From Theodoxus fluviatilis (Eukaryota; Mollusca; Gastropoda; Cycloneritida; Neritidae): a stretch of 15,111 nt of DNA. Where the stretch lies: contig JAWQFJ010018620.1 in the NCBI GenBank assembly GCA_034096865.1, positions 1 through 15,111 of the forward strand, given 5' to 3'. The translations under genes and the position numbers were made by a program. This document shows positions 9,038 to 15,111 of this stretch, piece by piece (position 1 is the stretch's first letter; every line of letters starts with the position of its first letter). The notes under the pieces were generated by a model, which did not search any database, was not told the origin of the DNA, and saw nothing but the letters and a program-made list of their open reading frames with translations.

Positions 9038-9088
<51 letters not shown>
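8919..9088. repeat. (GA)n microsatellite
   Basis: About 170 bp of mostly GA dinucleotides, with interruptions such as ATAAAAAAGAGGG near 8935, GAAACAGAAAG near 8967 and GACAGATGCACAGA near 9012. The purine strand is the + strand. The polypurine run could form triplex (H-DNA). It abuts the truncated 5' end of the LINE fragment. Confidence 0.95.
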
Positions 9089-9089
<1 letters not shown>

Positions 9090-9114
9090 CGTTTACAAAG
9101 ACACGTGTGCTCTC

Positions 9115-9123
9115 ACACTCACC

Positions 9124-9154
<31 letters not shown>

Positions 9155-9175
9155 GCGCGCGCACACACACACACA

Positions 9176-9238
<63 letters not shown>
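9115..9238. repeat. (CA)n microsatellite with (CG)n islands
   Basis: About 30 CA units in the purest part (9173-9236). Just before it lie two CGCGCGCG islands, at about 9127-9137 and 9153-9161. Alternating purine-pyrimidine sequence of this length with CG cores is a strong Z-DNA candidate. The GA tract to its left and this CA tract are separated by only about 30 bp of unique DNA. Confidence 0.95.
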
Positions 9239-9239
9239 T

Positions 9240-10315
9240 CACCTCCGTCCACACTCACACACAATTCTCTAATTCTTTCTGTTTTCGAGTCTAGGGGTAT
9301 CACTCATGGAGGGGGATGATTATTTCTCTCACTCTCGTCTCACACTTGCATGATGTGACACAATGTTCATAAAAGATTTTCTTTAAATGAATGAAATCAA
9401 ATTCAATGCAATATGAATAAAAATATCATTAATTCTGTCAGTGTACTCTCTGTGACTAAAAAGGTAGAGGGTTGATTCCACTGACCCGAAACCAAAATTG
9501 ACCCAGAATACTCACTAGTTCAAGGAGATGGGCGAAGACTGTTCTCAAATCTCCATTGACGAAAACTTCTGTCCAAAAAACGATATCCACTCAGGAATGG
9601 GCATTCACAAGCACACTCTCTCTCAAGGCTCTACCTCGAGAGGAGAGGATAAAAGGCCATAGACACCTGTGGGTTCACCCACACACATATGTATCCAAAC
9701 TGACTGACACGGCTTGAACACTCTGAGCGCTCAAAGTCAAACGTTGAAAACTCTCCAGATGATGAACTCGGCTTCAGAAATCCGGCGAAAGCTGGATCTT
9801 CATTCAGGGAAATGCTGTTCTTCTTGGCACAACCTTTCAGATGGTCGGGGGAGGAATATAATTTTAACGTGTTCTACCTTAACACGGAGCTGCTCGAAAT
9901 ACGTCTGCACACAATGACATTCTTAGAGCCAACTGACTATATTTTCCGGCGTTTTTCAACTGAAGAGTTACTCACAGCGCACGCGCCACCTATCCTTAAC
10001 CAATCAACTTCATGATTGCATAATCAGTAATTTTGTGAACAACCGTTTCAAGCCGGTCTCAAGTTGCAAAGCTTAGGCTTGTTCCCGCCAAAACATCGAC
10101 ATGGAGAATGCCTCCAAGCAATTTAAAAAATGGAATCATAGCTGAATCCTAACACACACACATAGTTTTGCGTCGATGTCAAAAGGGCGTTAAGCACTTT
10201 ATTTCAAGTACAACAGAAGGTATATATTGTGCTCGCTTTTCTCTTCCGAATTGTCTGTCTGTGAGGGGGAAAATGTACTTAAGTCACTACAAATCGTGGT
10301 GTGTTTTTTTAACAG
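9240..10315 (+). other. Rest of intron 2, no gene seen
   Basis: About 1 kb of mixed unique sequence. It ends in the acceptor GTGTTTTTTTAACAG at 10315, preceded by a clear T-run. I found no ORF with coding character. Minor motifs are TTCCCGCCAAAA at 10082-10093 (fits an E2F-type site) and GATTGCATAATC at 10013-10024 (near-palindromic, resembles a C/EBP-type site). Neither is strong evidence of an enhancer alone. Confidence 0.6.
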
Positions 10316-10530
10316 ACCCGCCTGGTTAATGACCTGATAAGCAGCAAAGGAAGATTGAGACGGCCTTTCTCAATGCTTGGTTACATCATCCTGCGCCTGA
10401 AGAACGATCAAAGCCCCATTATCTCCTCTTCGTTGTCGCCTCCACTTCTTGTGAGGTCGCTGGATCTCACCAAGCCTACCCTACTCATCTGCGATGACCA
10501 GAACGGGAAACTCCTCGACGACCTCGTGAG
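10316..10530 (+). CDS. Coding exon 2 of the unrecognised protein, residues 167-238
   Basis: 215 bases between a strong acceptor (T-run, AACAG) and the donor GAG|GTAATA. It is read in phase 0 from the previous exon and ends in phase 2. The frame has no stop and gives TRLVNDLISSKGRLRRPF, then a hydrophobic strand-like GYIILRLK, a Ser/Pro/Leu loop (ISSSLSPPLLV) and a second strand with an acidic turn (PTLLICDDQNGKLLDDLV). Phase agreement with both neighbours, and the change in composition from the flanking introns, support it as a true exon. The LLICDD segment resembles a beta-strand ending in acidic residues, but this is too general to assign a catalytic role. No known domain was recognised. 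Confidence 0.7.
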
Positions 10531-11765
10531 GTAATATTGGGAATCTTTCTCTCCCCACTCCCATCCCCCTTTTTTTTAACATGTTCTCAAAGTTTCTTGT
10601 GCTCTACTAATATAAAGCAAACCCGTCCTCTCTTTATCTGACCAAATACTACATGTAATTTTGGCCCTAATGTGGTCGTTTGCCAAAATGGAGTTAGAAT
10701 ATTCCCATGGTAGTGGAGATGTGCTGGTACCAGACTGTGTGCGTCTCATCTGCCTGTCATTGTGTTTGCCAAGTACCAGTGAAGGATTTATCACTCGATT
10801 CAACAATCAGTAGAAATTGTGTAAAGCGGTTTGAGCCCAAGATTCGGGTAATAAGATATTGTATAAAACTGTTACCTTGATCTCCTTGCCTGTATAAACA
10901 TGCAAGGATATTTGGATAAATGGAGTCCGAGGATTGCTATTCAATTGCTCAGAGAGATCGATTGGGTCTTCACTGATGTCTCTAAGGCTGGATGCGCACA
11001 TTACACGCGCATCCCTTTCATGCCGCCTCATTTACTAAGATTAGCACAAGTTTGGCGCGCACAAATGTGACCCGCCACTTTAAAACCAGTCCTAACTCTA
11101 TTTTGGTGTTAAGAGTTGCAAGTATTGCTTAAACCTATCGTCTTTAATTATTAATTTGACACAAATATGAACACTGCATGATCAAAACTGCAGAAGGTGT
11201 GCCCATTTGAAAATGCATGCGGGTGTCGTGCCTGTGGCAATTTTGAGAAAATGACCTCCAAAGTGTTCTCATGCTCGTGCCATTTACATGTAGTCGAGGT
11301 GAGCCGATGTAAAGTTTGTTATCAGGCATTTAAACGTGTTTTTCACACAAATTACTCAAGGACACGAACATGTGGTGTCTCTGCTGAGCATTTCTACAGA
11401 AAATATGTGTCTGACCTGGATCACTCGGCTTCACAAACACCAAGTTTCACTTTTCTCAACAACAACAAAAAATAATATTTCAAACAAGACGTGAGATCTG
11501 AACATGTTTTAATTGCGTTTTGCTTCTGGAAAAAACACACCAAAAAGCAGTTTTCCATTAACGATTGTCAAAAATAATATGCGATATTTAATTCTTTAAA
11601 CAACTCTTAGAGCAGACCCCTACGTAAGCGCTTGCAAAACCGCAGGTAAAATATAATTAATTTTGTTATTGTCACTTGTGTACCTCAAATGCAGTCGTGA
11701 GCTTGTCGAGTCGTTTGATTAAATGCTGAAGCTATCTTACAGGCAAGTTGTCGCAAATTTCACAG
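10531..11765 (+). other. Intron 3 with two possible acceptors
   Basis: 1,235 bp of unique, fairly A/T-rich sequence. Two acceptors compete at its end: CTTACAG at 11742 and TTTCACAG at 11765, 23 bp apart. Only the second keeps the reading frame open. The first runs into TGA after about 30 codons. A perfect 8-bp inverted repeat lies at 10990-11014, and a Cys-rich open frame without an ATG lies at 11197-11475 (see rejected items). No convincing gene of its own. Confidence 0.55.
10990..11014. repeat. Perfect 8-bp inverted repeat (hairpin)
   Basis: GGATGCGC at 10990-10997 and GCGCATCC at 11007-11014 form a perfect GC-rich 8-bp stem around a 9-base loop (ACATTACAC). It lies inside intron 3. No T-run follows, so it is not a bacterial-type terminator. 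Function unknown. Confidence 0.7.
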
Positions 11766-11923
11766 GAAATTCGAGTGGCAAGTTGCAACAAACCCTACGG
11801 CTGGATCAACACATCAGCCCGACTGCAATGTGATAGTGGTGGGCCTGGACAACGACGAAGCAAATCAGATAGCTGACACCTCCAAGGCTGGAACAACTAT
11901 ATGGATACGCAGCGGAGAAAACG
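11766..11923 (+). CDS. Coding exon 3 of the unrecognised protein, residues 238-290
   Basis: 158 bases from the acceptor TTTCACAG| to the donor ACG|GTAAAA, entered in phase 2 (codon AG|G) and left in phase 1. It encodes [10 protein letters not shown], a short Thr/Gly/Ser linker, and then [19 protein letters not shown], a hydrophobic strand running into acidic residues. It ends [11 protein letters not shown]. The alternation of IVVGLD and TTIWIRSG suggests a compact alpha/beta fold, but no family could be assigned. If the donor is ignored, nine more residues (GKNRLEWFV) follow before TGA at 11950-11952. The frame is open only with the downstream one of the two possible acceptors, which sets this exon start. 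Confidence 0.62.
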
Positions 11924-12049
11924 GTAAAAATCGTCTGGAGTGGTTTGTTTGACGGGTGGAATGGAATGGAGTGGGCGTTCGGATGGATGACGGGAAATCT
12001 GCAGCGAGTGATGAAAGAACATTGAGTAGAGAAGGGAGAGGAGCTGGGA

Positions 12050-12255
12050 GGTGTGTGTGTGTGTGTGTGTGTGCGTGCACACACTCACGCATTCGCACAC
12101 ACACACGCACGCACGCACGCACACACACACTCATACGCACGCACGCGCGCACACACACGCATACGCACACACACACGCACGCACACACGCACACACGCAC
12201 ACACACACGCACGCAGGCATGCACGCACGCACGCACACACGCACACACACACAAC
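12050..12255. repeat. (GT)n joined to (CA/CG)n, inverted microsatellite
   Basis: About 12 GT units (12050-12073) switch through GCGTGCAC directly to CA units with many CG and GCACGC interruptions up to about 12253. The switch from GT to CA on one strand makes the two halves complementary, so the DNA can fold into an imperfect hairpin centred near 12077 (palindrome GTGCAC). The right half is far longer than the left. It is also a Z-DNA candidate. Confidence 0.92.
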
Positions 12256-12586
12256 AGCCCTTAATGTATGATTGACAGTGAAGGAGCTTGTAATAATCCC
12301 AGAACTCCTATGACTTGTCCGTGTAGTAATAATCATACTGTTACTACAATATTATAAGTGACCAGTCTACAGCTTGATCCAGGAATCATTTGTCCTGAAT
12401 GAACAATGATCGTGTCATCTTGCACATATGAAACGAGATATAATTTCTAGACAACAGCATTTAAAACGTTTAATAGTACCAGAGAGAAACGAAATCGCAA
12501 AGGTGTATTTTGGGGATAACCTGGTGAAACATCCGAGCATGCACATGTAATGCATATAGAAATATTGTATTGCTTCCTATTTTGGC

Positions 12587-12600
12587 AATAAAGTGTTTTG

Positions 12601-12625
<25 letters not shown>
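12587..12625 (+). promoter_or_regulatory. Poly(A) signal with GT-rich downstream element
   Basis: AATAAA at 12587-12592 is followed by GTGTTTTGAT and then a pure GT run. That is the arrangement expected of a polyadenylation site: signal, cleavage region, GU-rich element. It lies in intron 4. If the intron 4 donor is not used, it would end a transcript coding for a 299-residue protein with the tail GKNRLEWFV. The sequence fits the rule well, but GT microsatellites are common here, so chance is possible. Confidence 0.4.
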
Positions 12626-12649
<24 letters not shown>

Positions 12650-12692
12650 TGTCTGTGTGGGTCTATGTGTGTGTGTGTGTGTGTGCGTGTGT
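12603..12692. repeat. (GT)n microsatellite
   Basis: A near-pure GT run of about 22 units (12604-12647), then CTGTCTGTGTGGGTCTATG, then more GT to about 12692. It lies just upstream of the acceptor of the last coding exon, which could affect splicing of that exon. Confidence 0.95.
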
Positions 12693-12722
12693 GAATTCAT
12701 ATATATTTGTATTTATCATCAG

Positions 12723-12952
12723 AAGGCAGGAGAGGCAAAAATCGCCCCACACAAAAGAGAGTCAAGGACTGTACGGAGAAACCCATGCTGCACTCTGGCA
12801 TACCCTCAAAGAAGCCAACAGGAGAGACCAGCAACAATCCACACTCGTTCCCAAGGAGGCACTCGTTCCCAAGGAGGCACTCGCTCCCAAGGAGGCACTC
12901 GCTCCGAAGGAGGGTGGCCGCGGTAGCTCAGGAGGTACCTTGTCGCGTCTAG
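12723..12952 (+). CDS. Last coding exon, basic tail with tandem RRHS motifs, residues 291-366
   Basis: Entered in phase 1 (codon G|AA) after the acceptor CATCAG, it stays open for 76 residues and stops at TAG (12950-12952). The total is 1,101 coding bases, 366 residues. The tail is highly basic: GRRGKNRPTQKRVK near its start resembles a nuclear localisation signal. Residues 335-351 hold RRHSF, RRHSL, RRHSL at a 6-residue period. Each fits R-R-x-S-hydrophobic, the consensus of cAMP-dependent protein kinase, at Ser338, Ser344 and Ser350. The repeat comes from an 18-bp tandem unit at 12843-12914. No canonical AATAAA follows closely: the next ones are near 14110 and 14566. The same DNA is also open in two other frames, so the frame depends on which upstream exon is joined. 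Phase agreement with 11766-11923 favours this one. Confidence 0.5.
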
Positions 12953-13029
12953 CCGCAGAGGCCAGCTTGACCCAAAATGGCAGCGATCGTGTCAATTTGG
13001 TTGCCGTTCATATACGGCAGTGCCTGTAA
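12723..13029 (+). CDS. Alternative frame of the last exon, reached by exon skipping
   Basis: If the 11766-11923 exon is skipped, the phase-2 end of 10316-10530 joins this exon as AG|A and the frame is open to TAA at 13027-13029. That adds 101 residues and makes a 339-residue variant. The alternative tail reads RQERQKSPHTKESQGLYG, then an amphipathic-looking helix HAALWHTLKEANRRDQQQ, then four LVPKEA/LAPKEA hexads from the same 18-bp repeat, and ends VNLVAVHIRQCL. The first part looks more protein-like than a random frame. The reading is compatible with the sequence but rests on an unproven splicing choice. Confidence 0.25.
12843..12914. repeat. 18-bp coding tandem repeat, four copies
   Basis: Units at 12843, 12861, 12879 and 12897, each 18 bp, based on ACTCGTTCCCAAGGAGGC. 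Copies 1 and 2 are identical. Copies 3 and 4 have T to C at the sixth base, and copy 4 also has C to G at the ninth or tenth base and ends in GGG. Since 18 is a multiple of 3, changes in copy number would keep any frame open. The T to C change alters F to L in the main frame, V to A in the alternative frame and is silent in the third. Confidence 0.93.
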
Positions 13030-13037
13030 GGTGCTTC

Positions 13038-13622
13038 TCACTGTCCGAGAATGGAAAAGTGTACGTACAAGGATGTTTCTGTTGTTCGAGTTTTCATTTG
13101 TATATTTTGAGGAGTATGTGAATAGGATATATCTGGACATACGCTGTCGATTTTTTCTTTCGTTGCGTTCGTGAAGCACCGTACATGTCCACTCTCTGAA
13201 TTGTGTCCCTTGAATTGATCCTGAGTGTATCGAGGCATAATATTTTCGACAAAATTGTCTATAACTGAACTCGGGTAGCTTTCTTTTCTTTGGAAAAGTT
13301 TCCATGCCGTTCGAGATGTCATCATTGTATGTTCTATAAAGTGAAAAACTGCTGTGATGTCTGTATCGTCAGTTATTTCGTCTATCGGCAACTTCTTCAC
13401 CAACTCTCGCACCAGGACGCAGCCATGTTCTCTCGGACTTCCGCCTTGCCAGTTGATGATTGGCTGTTTCTTAGACGTCGTTCGATGCTTGCCTCGCCCT
13501 CGGCTTGCCCTTGCCTCGCCCTCGGCTTGCCCTCGAGAACTGTACCTAGCGCAGGCAACGCGCTTCCTGATCCACCGCGTCTCCCTACGCGATTTTCGTA
13601 GGAAGCGAATAACGAAGGACAT
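13038..13622 (-). CDS. Minus-strand ORF of 194 codons, possible HARBI1-like remnant
   Basis: ATG at 13622-13620 in good context (A at -3) and stop at 13040-13038. The N-terminal 45 residues are very basic (RFLRKSRRETRWIRKR, then an Arg/Gly/Ala repeat from a 22-bp duplication). The middle, about residues 65-140, looks like globular protein: REHGCVLVRELVKKLPIDE, HFIEHTMMTSRTAWKLF, SSVIDNFVENIMPRYTQDQF. The pattern NFVE-x-x-x-PRYT-x-x-QFKGH faintly recalls the N-terminal region of Harbinger/HARBI1-type transposase proteins, where FRMSR usually follows. Here a shift would be needed to reach FRE. The last 50 residues look less constrained. It lies antisense to and just downstream of the main gene, 9 bp past the alternative stop. 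It could be a decayed transposon ORF, a small gene or chance. Confidence 0.35.
   Translation of the reverse strand: MSFVIRFLRKSRRETRWIRKRVACARYSSRGQAEGEARASRGRGKHRTTSKKQPIINWQGGSPREHGCVLVRELVKKLPIDEITDDTDITAVFHFIEHTMMTSRTAWKLFQRKESYPSSVIDNFVENIMPRYTQDQFKGHNSESGHVRCFTNATKEKIDSVCPDISYSHTPQNIQMKTRTTETSLYVHFSILGQ
13489..13532. repeat. Perfect 22-bp tandem duplication
   Basis: TTGCCTCGCCCTCGGCTTGC followed by CC occurs at 13489-13510 and again, identical, at 13511-13532. Because 22 is not a multiple of 3, the minus-strand ORF reads the two copies in different frames (GQAEGEAR, then ASRGRGK). Perfect identity suggests a recent event. Confidence 0.95.
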
Positions 13623-13770
13623 TGTGACTTGACATGTGCTTGCGTGGAACTGTTCTAGTGTTTTTCGTGTTTAATAGCCTTACAAAAGCTGATGGGCCGT
13701 AAACCTCAATTCATCCATCCATCGCCCCTTTTGAATACTCACCTAGTCCGGTGAAATATAGTAAATATGG
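13623..13770. other. Short unique spacer
   Basis: Mixed unique sequence between the minus-strand ORF and the 95-bp repeat. It contains CATCCATCCATCG but no gene or clear signal. Confidence 0.5.
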
Positions 13771-13771
13771 G

Positions 13772-14100
13772 GATGATTATGATGATGAATATAACAAGTA
13801 TGAGTATGGTGATTATGAAGTCTGTGTTGTTTTAGTGTATTGAGGTTACTTATCAAAATGATGACAAACTTGTGAATTATCAAAGTCGATGGCAAATATG
13901 TGTGATGAATATGTTTGATAAAAAATAATGTTGGTGAAGTTACTTTTGATAATGATGACAAATACGTGAATTATAATGGTTGATAACAAATGTGTGATGA
14001 ATGATGCCGTTAAAAAGAAAAAGAGTAAAGTTAAAATTACTGATGATAATGATGACAAATATGTGAATTATTAAAAAATCATATTGACGATGGATGTAAC
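13772..14100. repeat. 94-97-bp tandem repeat, about 2.7 copies plus a decayed unit
   Basis: The marker TTACT begins at 13846, 13940 and 14037 (spacings 94 and 97). In each copy it is followed by ATGATGACAAA and GTGAATTAT. The first two copies also share AAATATGTGTGATGAAT or AAATGTGTGATGAAT. The third copy is cut short at about 14100. A more divergent unit, with GATGATTATGATGATGAA, probably precedes them at 13772-13845. The repeat is rich in GAT and A/T, and its minus-strand ORFs (Ile/His/Phe-rich) are repeat products. Confidence 0.85.
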
Positions 14101-14295
14101 AACAGTGATAATAAACCTCCCCACCCCCCACCCCCGACGTTACTACACCCAGTAGACTTTCACCTTGGCTGCTCTTTTTATTTGGATCTTTTGTTCGTCC
14201 AAGAACGAAATCATTATTAAAATATTAGTAATAGGAAGATGACTATGATGATGATGGTGATGATGTTCATGAACATAAAGATTGTGATGTGTACC
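14100..14295. other. Spacer with short (GAT)n tract
   Basis: Contains AATAAA at about 14110, immediately followed by CCTCCCCACCCCCCACCCCC. It also holds a short GATGATGATGGTGATGATG run at 14247-14265. No gene is visible. The AATAAA is a possible 3' end for the main gene if the last exon has a long 3' UTR. Confidence 0.5.
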
Positions 14296-14296
14296 T

Positions 14297-14375
14297 TGAT
14301 TTTTTTCTTTCTTTTCTTACCTCCCCCCCCCCCCCCCCTGCCCCCCACCCAAAAAAAAAGAAAAAAGAAGAGATA
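14297..14375. repeat. T/C tract, C-run of about 17, A/G tract
   Basis: The + strand runs TTTTTTTCTTTCTTTTCTTAC, then CT, then about 17 C, TG, CCCCCCACCC, then nine A and GAAAAAAGAAGAGA. The pyrimidine left arm and purine right arm are roughly complementary, so the tract could fold into a hairpin with a C-rich loop, or into an i-motif / G-quadruplex pair. Homopolymer length here is likely to be uncertain in raw assembly. Confidence 0.85.
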
Positions 14376-14590
14376 AAGTCTGTGCTGGTAAGTGTGTGGG
14401 CCTTTTTCCTGCTGGTGCTGCTGCTGACGTTGACAATGATGATGTTCGTGGTTGTGCTGTGAAGTGTTTGCTGCTGATGCTGACGCTGTTCCCACCTATG
14501 AAGATATGATATGAATGACTAATTAATTGCCGATTCAGGCGTGCAGTATTGCTCAATGTTGTTCATAAATAAAGTCCGTTTGTACGTGTG
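14376..14590. other. Unique spacer with GCT/GAC patch and AATAAA
   Basis: A GCTGGTGCTGCTGCTGACG patch at about 14411-14429 and a related GCTGCTGATGCTGACGCTG patch at about 14469-14487 are a loose duplication. AATAAA at 14566-14571 is followed by GTCCGTTTGTACGTGTGCG and then a GT array, a second place here where a poly(A) signal borders GT repeat. No coding region is supported. Confidence 0.5.
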
Positions 14591-14735
14591 CGAGTAGGTG
14601 TGAGTGTGTGTGTGTGAATGTGTGTGTGAGTGTGTGTGTGTGAATGTGTGTGTGTGTGTGTGCGCGCGCGCTCGCGCGTGCGTGTGTGCGTACGAGCGTG
14701 CCTGTGTATTAGTGTGTGGGTGTGTGTTCGTGTGT

Positions 14736-14768
<33 letters not shown>

Positions 14769-15111
14769 TGTGTGTATGTGGGTGGATGTGTGTGCGTGTT
14801 TATTTGTGTAAGTGTGCGTGTGTGTGCGTGTGTATTTGTGTGTTTGTTTGTTTGTGTGCACGCGCGTGCGCGCGTGTGTGTATTTGTGTGCGAGCGTGCG
14901 TGTGTGTGAGTAAGTCAGTGATTTTGTGTGCGACCGTAAATGTGTATGAGAGTGTTCTTGCGTATGTATTTGGGGGGGGGGGTTGCGCGCTTGTTTGTAT
15001 ATGTGTGATGTGTGTGTGTGTGCGTGCGTGCGTGCGTGTGTGCGTGCGTGTGATGTATTATCCGCACGCGCGCATAAGCAGGTATGTGTGTGTGCATGCG
15101 TAGATGTGCGT
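14590..15111. repeat. Degenerate (GT)n array with GC islands, runs off the window
   Basis: About 520 bp of GT-rich DNA with GAGTGT, TTTGTG, GCGTGC and CGCGCG interruptions. CG-rich islands lie at about 14661-14690 and 14859-14874, both alternating purine-pyrimidine and prone to Z-DNA. A run of about 12 G lies at 14971-14982. The array continues to the end of the window. Val/Cys-rich open frames across it are repeat products. Confidence 0.93.

Larger units (their letters stand above)
11924..12722 (+). other. Intron 4, rich in CA/GT microsatellite
   Basis: 799 bp between the donor at 11924 and the acceptor ATTTATCATCAG at 12722. About half is microsatellite. The unique core (12255-12600) contains a poly(A) signal described separately. 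It has no gene of its own. Confidence 0.5.

Noticed and set aside
8920..9303. Upstream extension of the minus-strand LINE ORF to an ATG at 9303
   Set aside because: This part is only microsatellite (Ser-Leu and Val-Cys repeats). Only the section after about 8919 resembles LINE protein.
8872..9319. Plus-strand Arg/Glu then Thr/His frames
   Set aside because: These are translations of (GA)n and (CA)n microsatellites.
9714..10015. Two 67-codon plus-strand ORFs in intron 2
   Set aside because: They are short, overlap in different frames, show no recognisable motif and have no splice support.
11197..11475. 92-codon Cys-rich plus-strand frame resembling a zinc-binding segment
   Set aside because: It opens at GTG without an ATG, no acceptor joins it in phase to the preceding exon, and it lies inside intron 3. 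The Cys spacing fits no motif I know. It could still be a decayed exon or element piece.
11743..11765. Use of the CTTACAG acceptor as the normal exon start
   Set aside because: The resulting frame reaches TGA after about 30 codons, while the acceptor 23 bp downstream keeps the frame open to the donor.
12598..12722. Upstream Val-Cys frame leading into the last exon
   Set aside because: This is the GT microsatellite; the exon starts after the CATCAG acceptor.
14604..15103. Val/Cys-rich frames near the window end
   Set aside because: They are translations of the degenerate GT array.

Overview
The window looks like animal genomic DNA, most probably from a lophotrochozoan such as a marine mollusc. 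The reasons are spliced exons with GT-AG borders, long CA/GT and CT/GA microsatellites, several kilobases of CAY-type satellite and a 5'-truncated non-LTR retrotransposon (LINE). Nothing suggests a bacterium or phage: there are no operons and no ribosome-binding sites. The taxonomic guess is an inference from genome style, because no gene here could be named to species or family.

Layout. Positions 1-5425 are one continuous C/A/T-rich satellite that is almost free of G on the + strand. It starts as an ordered 30-bp minisatellite, switches to a 29-bp variant (about 652-920), returns to 30 bp, then degenerates into a CAC/CAT/ACC mosaic that still holds 51-bp, about 125-bp, about 150-bp and about 387-bp higher-order duplications. 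Positions 5430-6610 are mostly unique, with a 25-bp triple repeat, a 104-bp tandem dimer and a plausible TATA/CCAAT promoter at 6339-6430. A second, smaller CAY satellite fills 6635-7445.

The main gene is on the + strand. Four coding exons can be joined in frame with consensus splice sites: 7791-8299 (ATG at 7802), 10316-10530, 11766-11923 and 12723-12952. They predict a 366-residue protein of unrecognised family. A non-coding first exon, about 6425-6578, ending CAG|GTTAGT, would link the promoter to the ATG exon. That would place the second satellite inside intron 1. The last exon carries a four-copy 18-bp repeat that in the spliced frame writes three tandem RRHS[F/L] motifs, the consensus of cAMP-dependent kinase. 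The same exon is open in another frame that would be reached by skipping the preceding exon.

Intron 2 contains the 3' end of a minus-strand LINE. It keeps the C-terminal CCHC motif, an AATAAA and a tetranucleotide tail, and it lies between two (GA)n tracts. Intron 4 contains long CA/GT arrays and a well-formed poly(A) signal. Downstream, a 194-codon minus-strand ORF (13038-13622) faces the gene. It looks like real protein sequence with a possible faint link to Harbinger/HARBI1-type transposases. The remainder (13745-15111) is a roughly 95-bp tandem repeat, a purine/pyrimidine mirror-like tract and a degenerate GT array that runs off the window.
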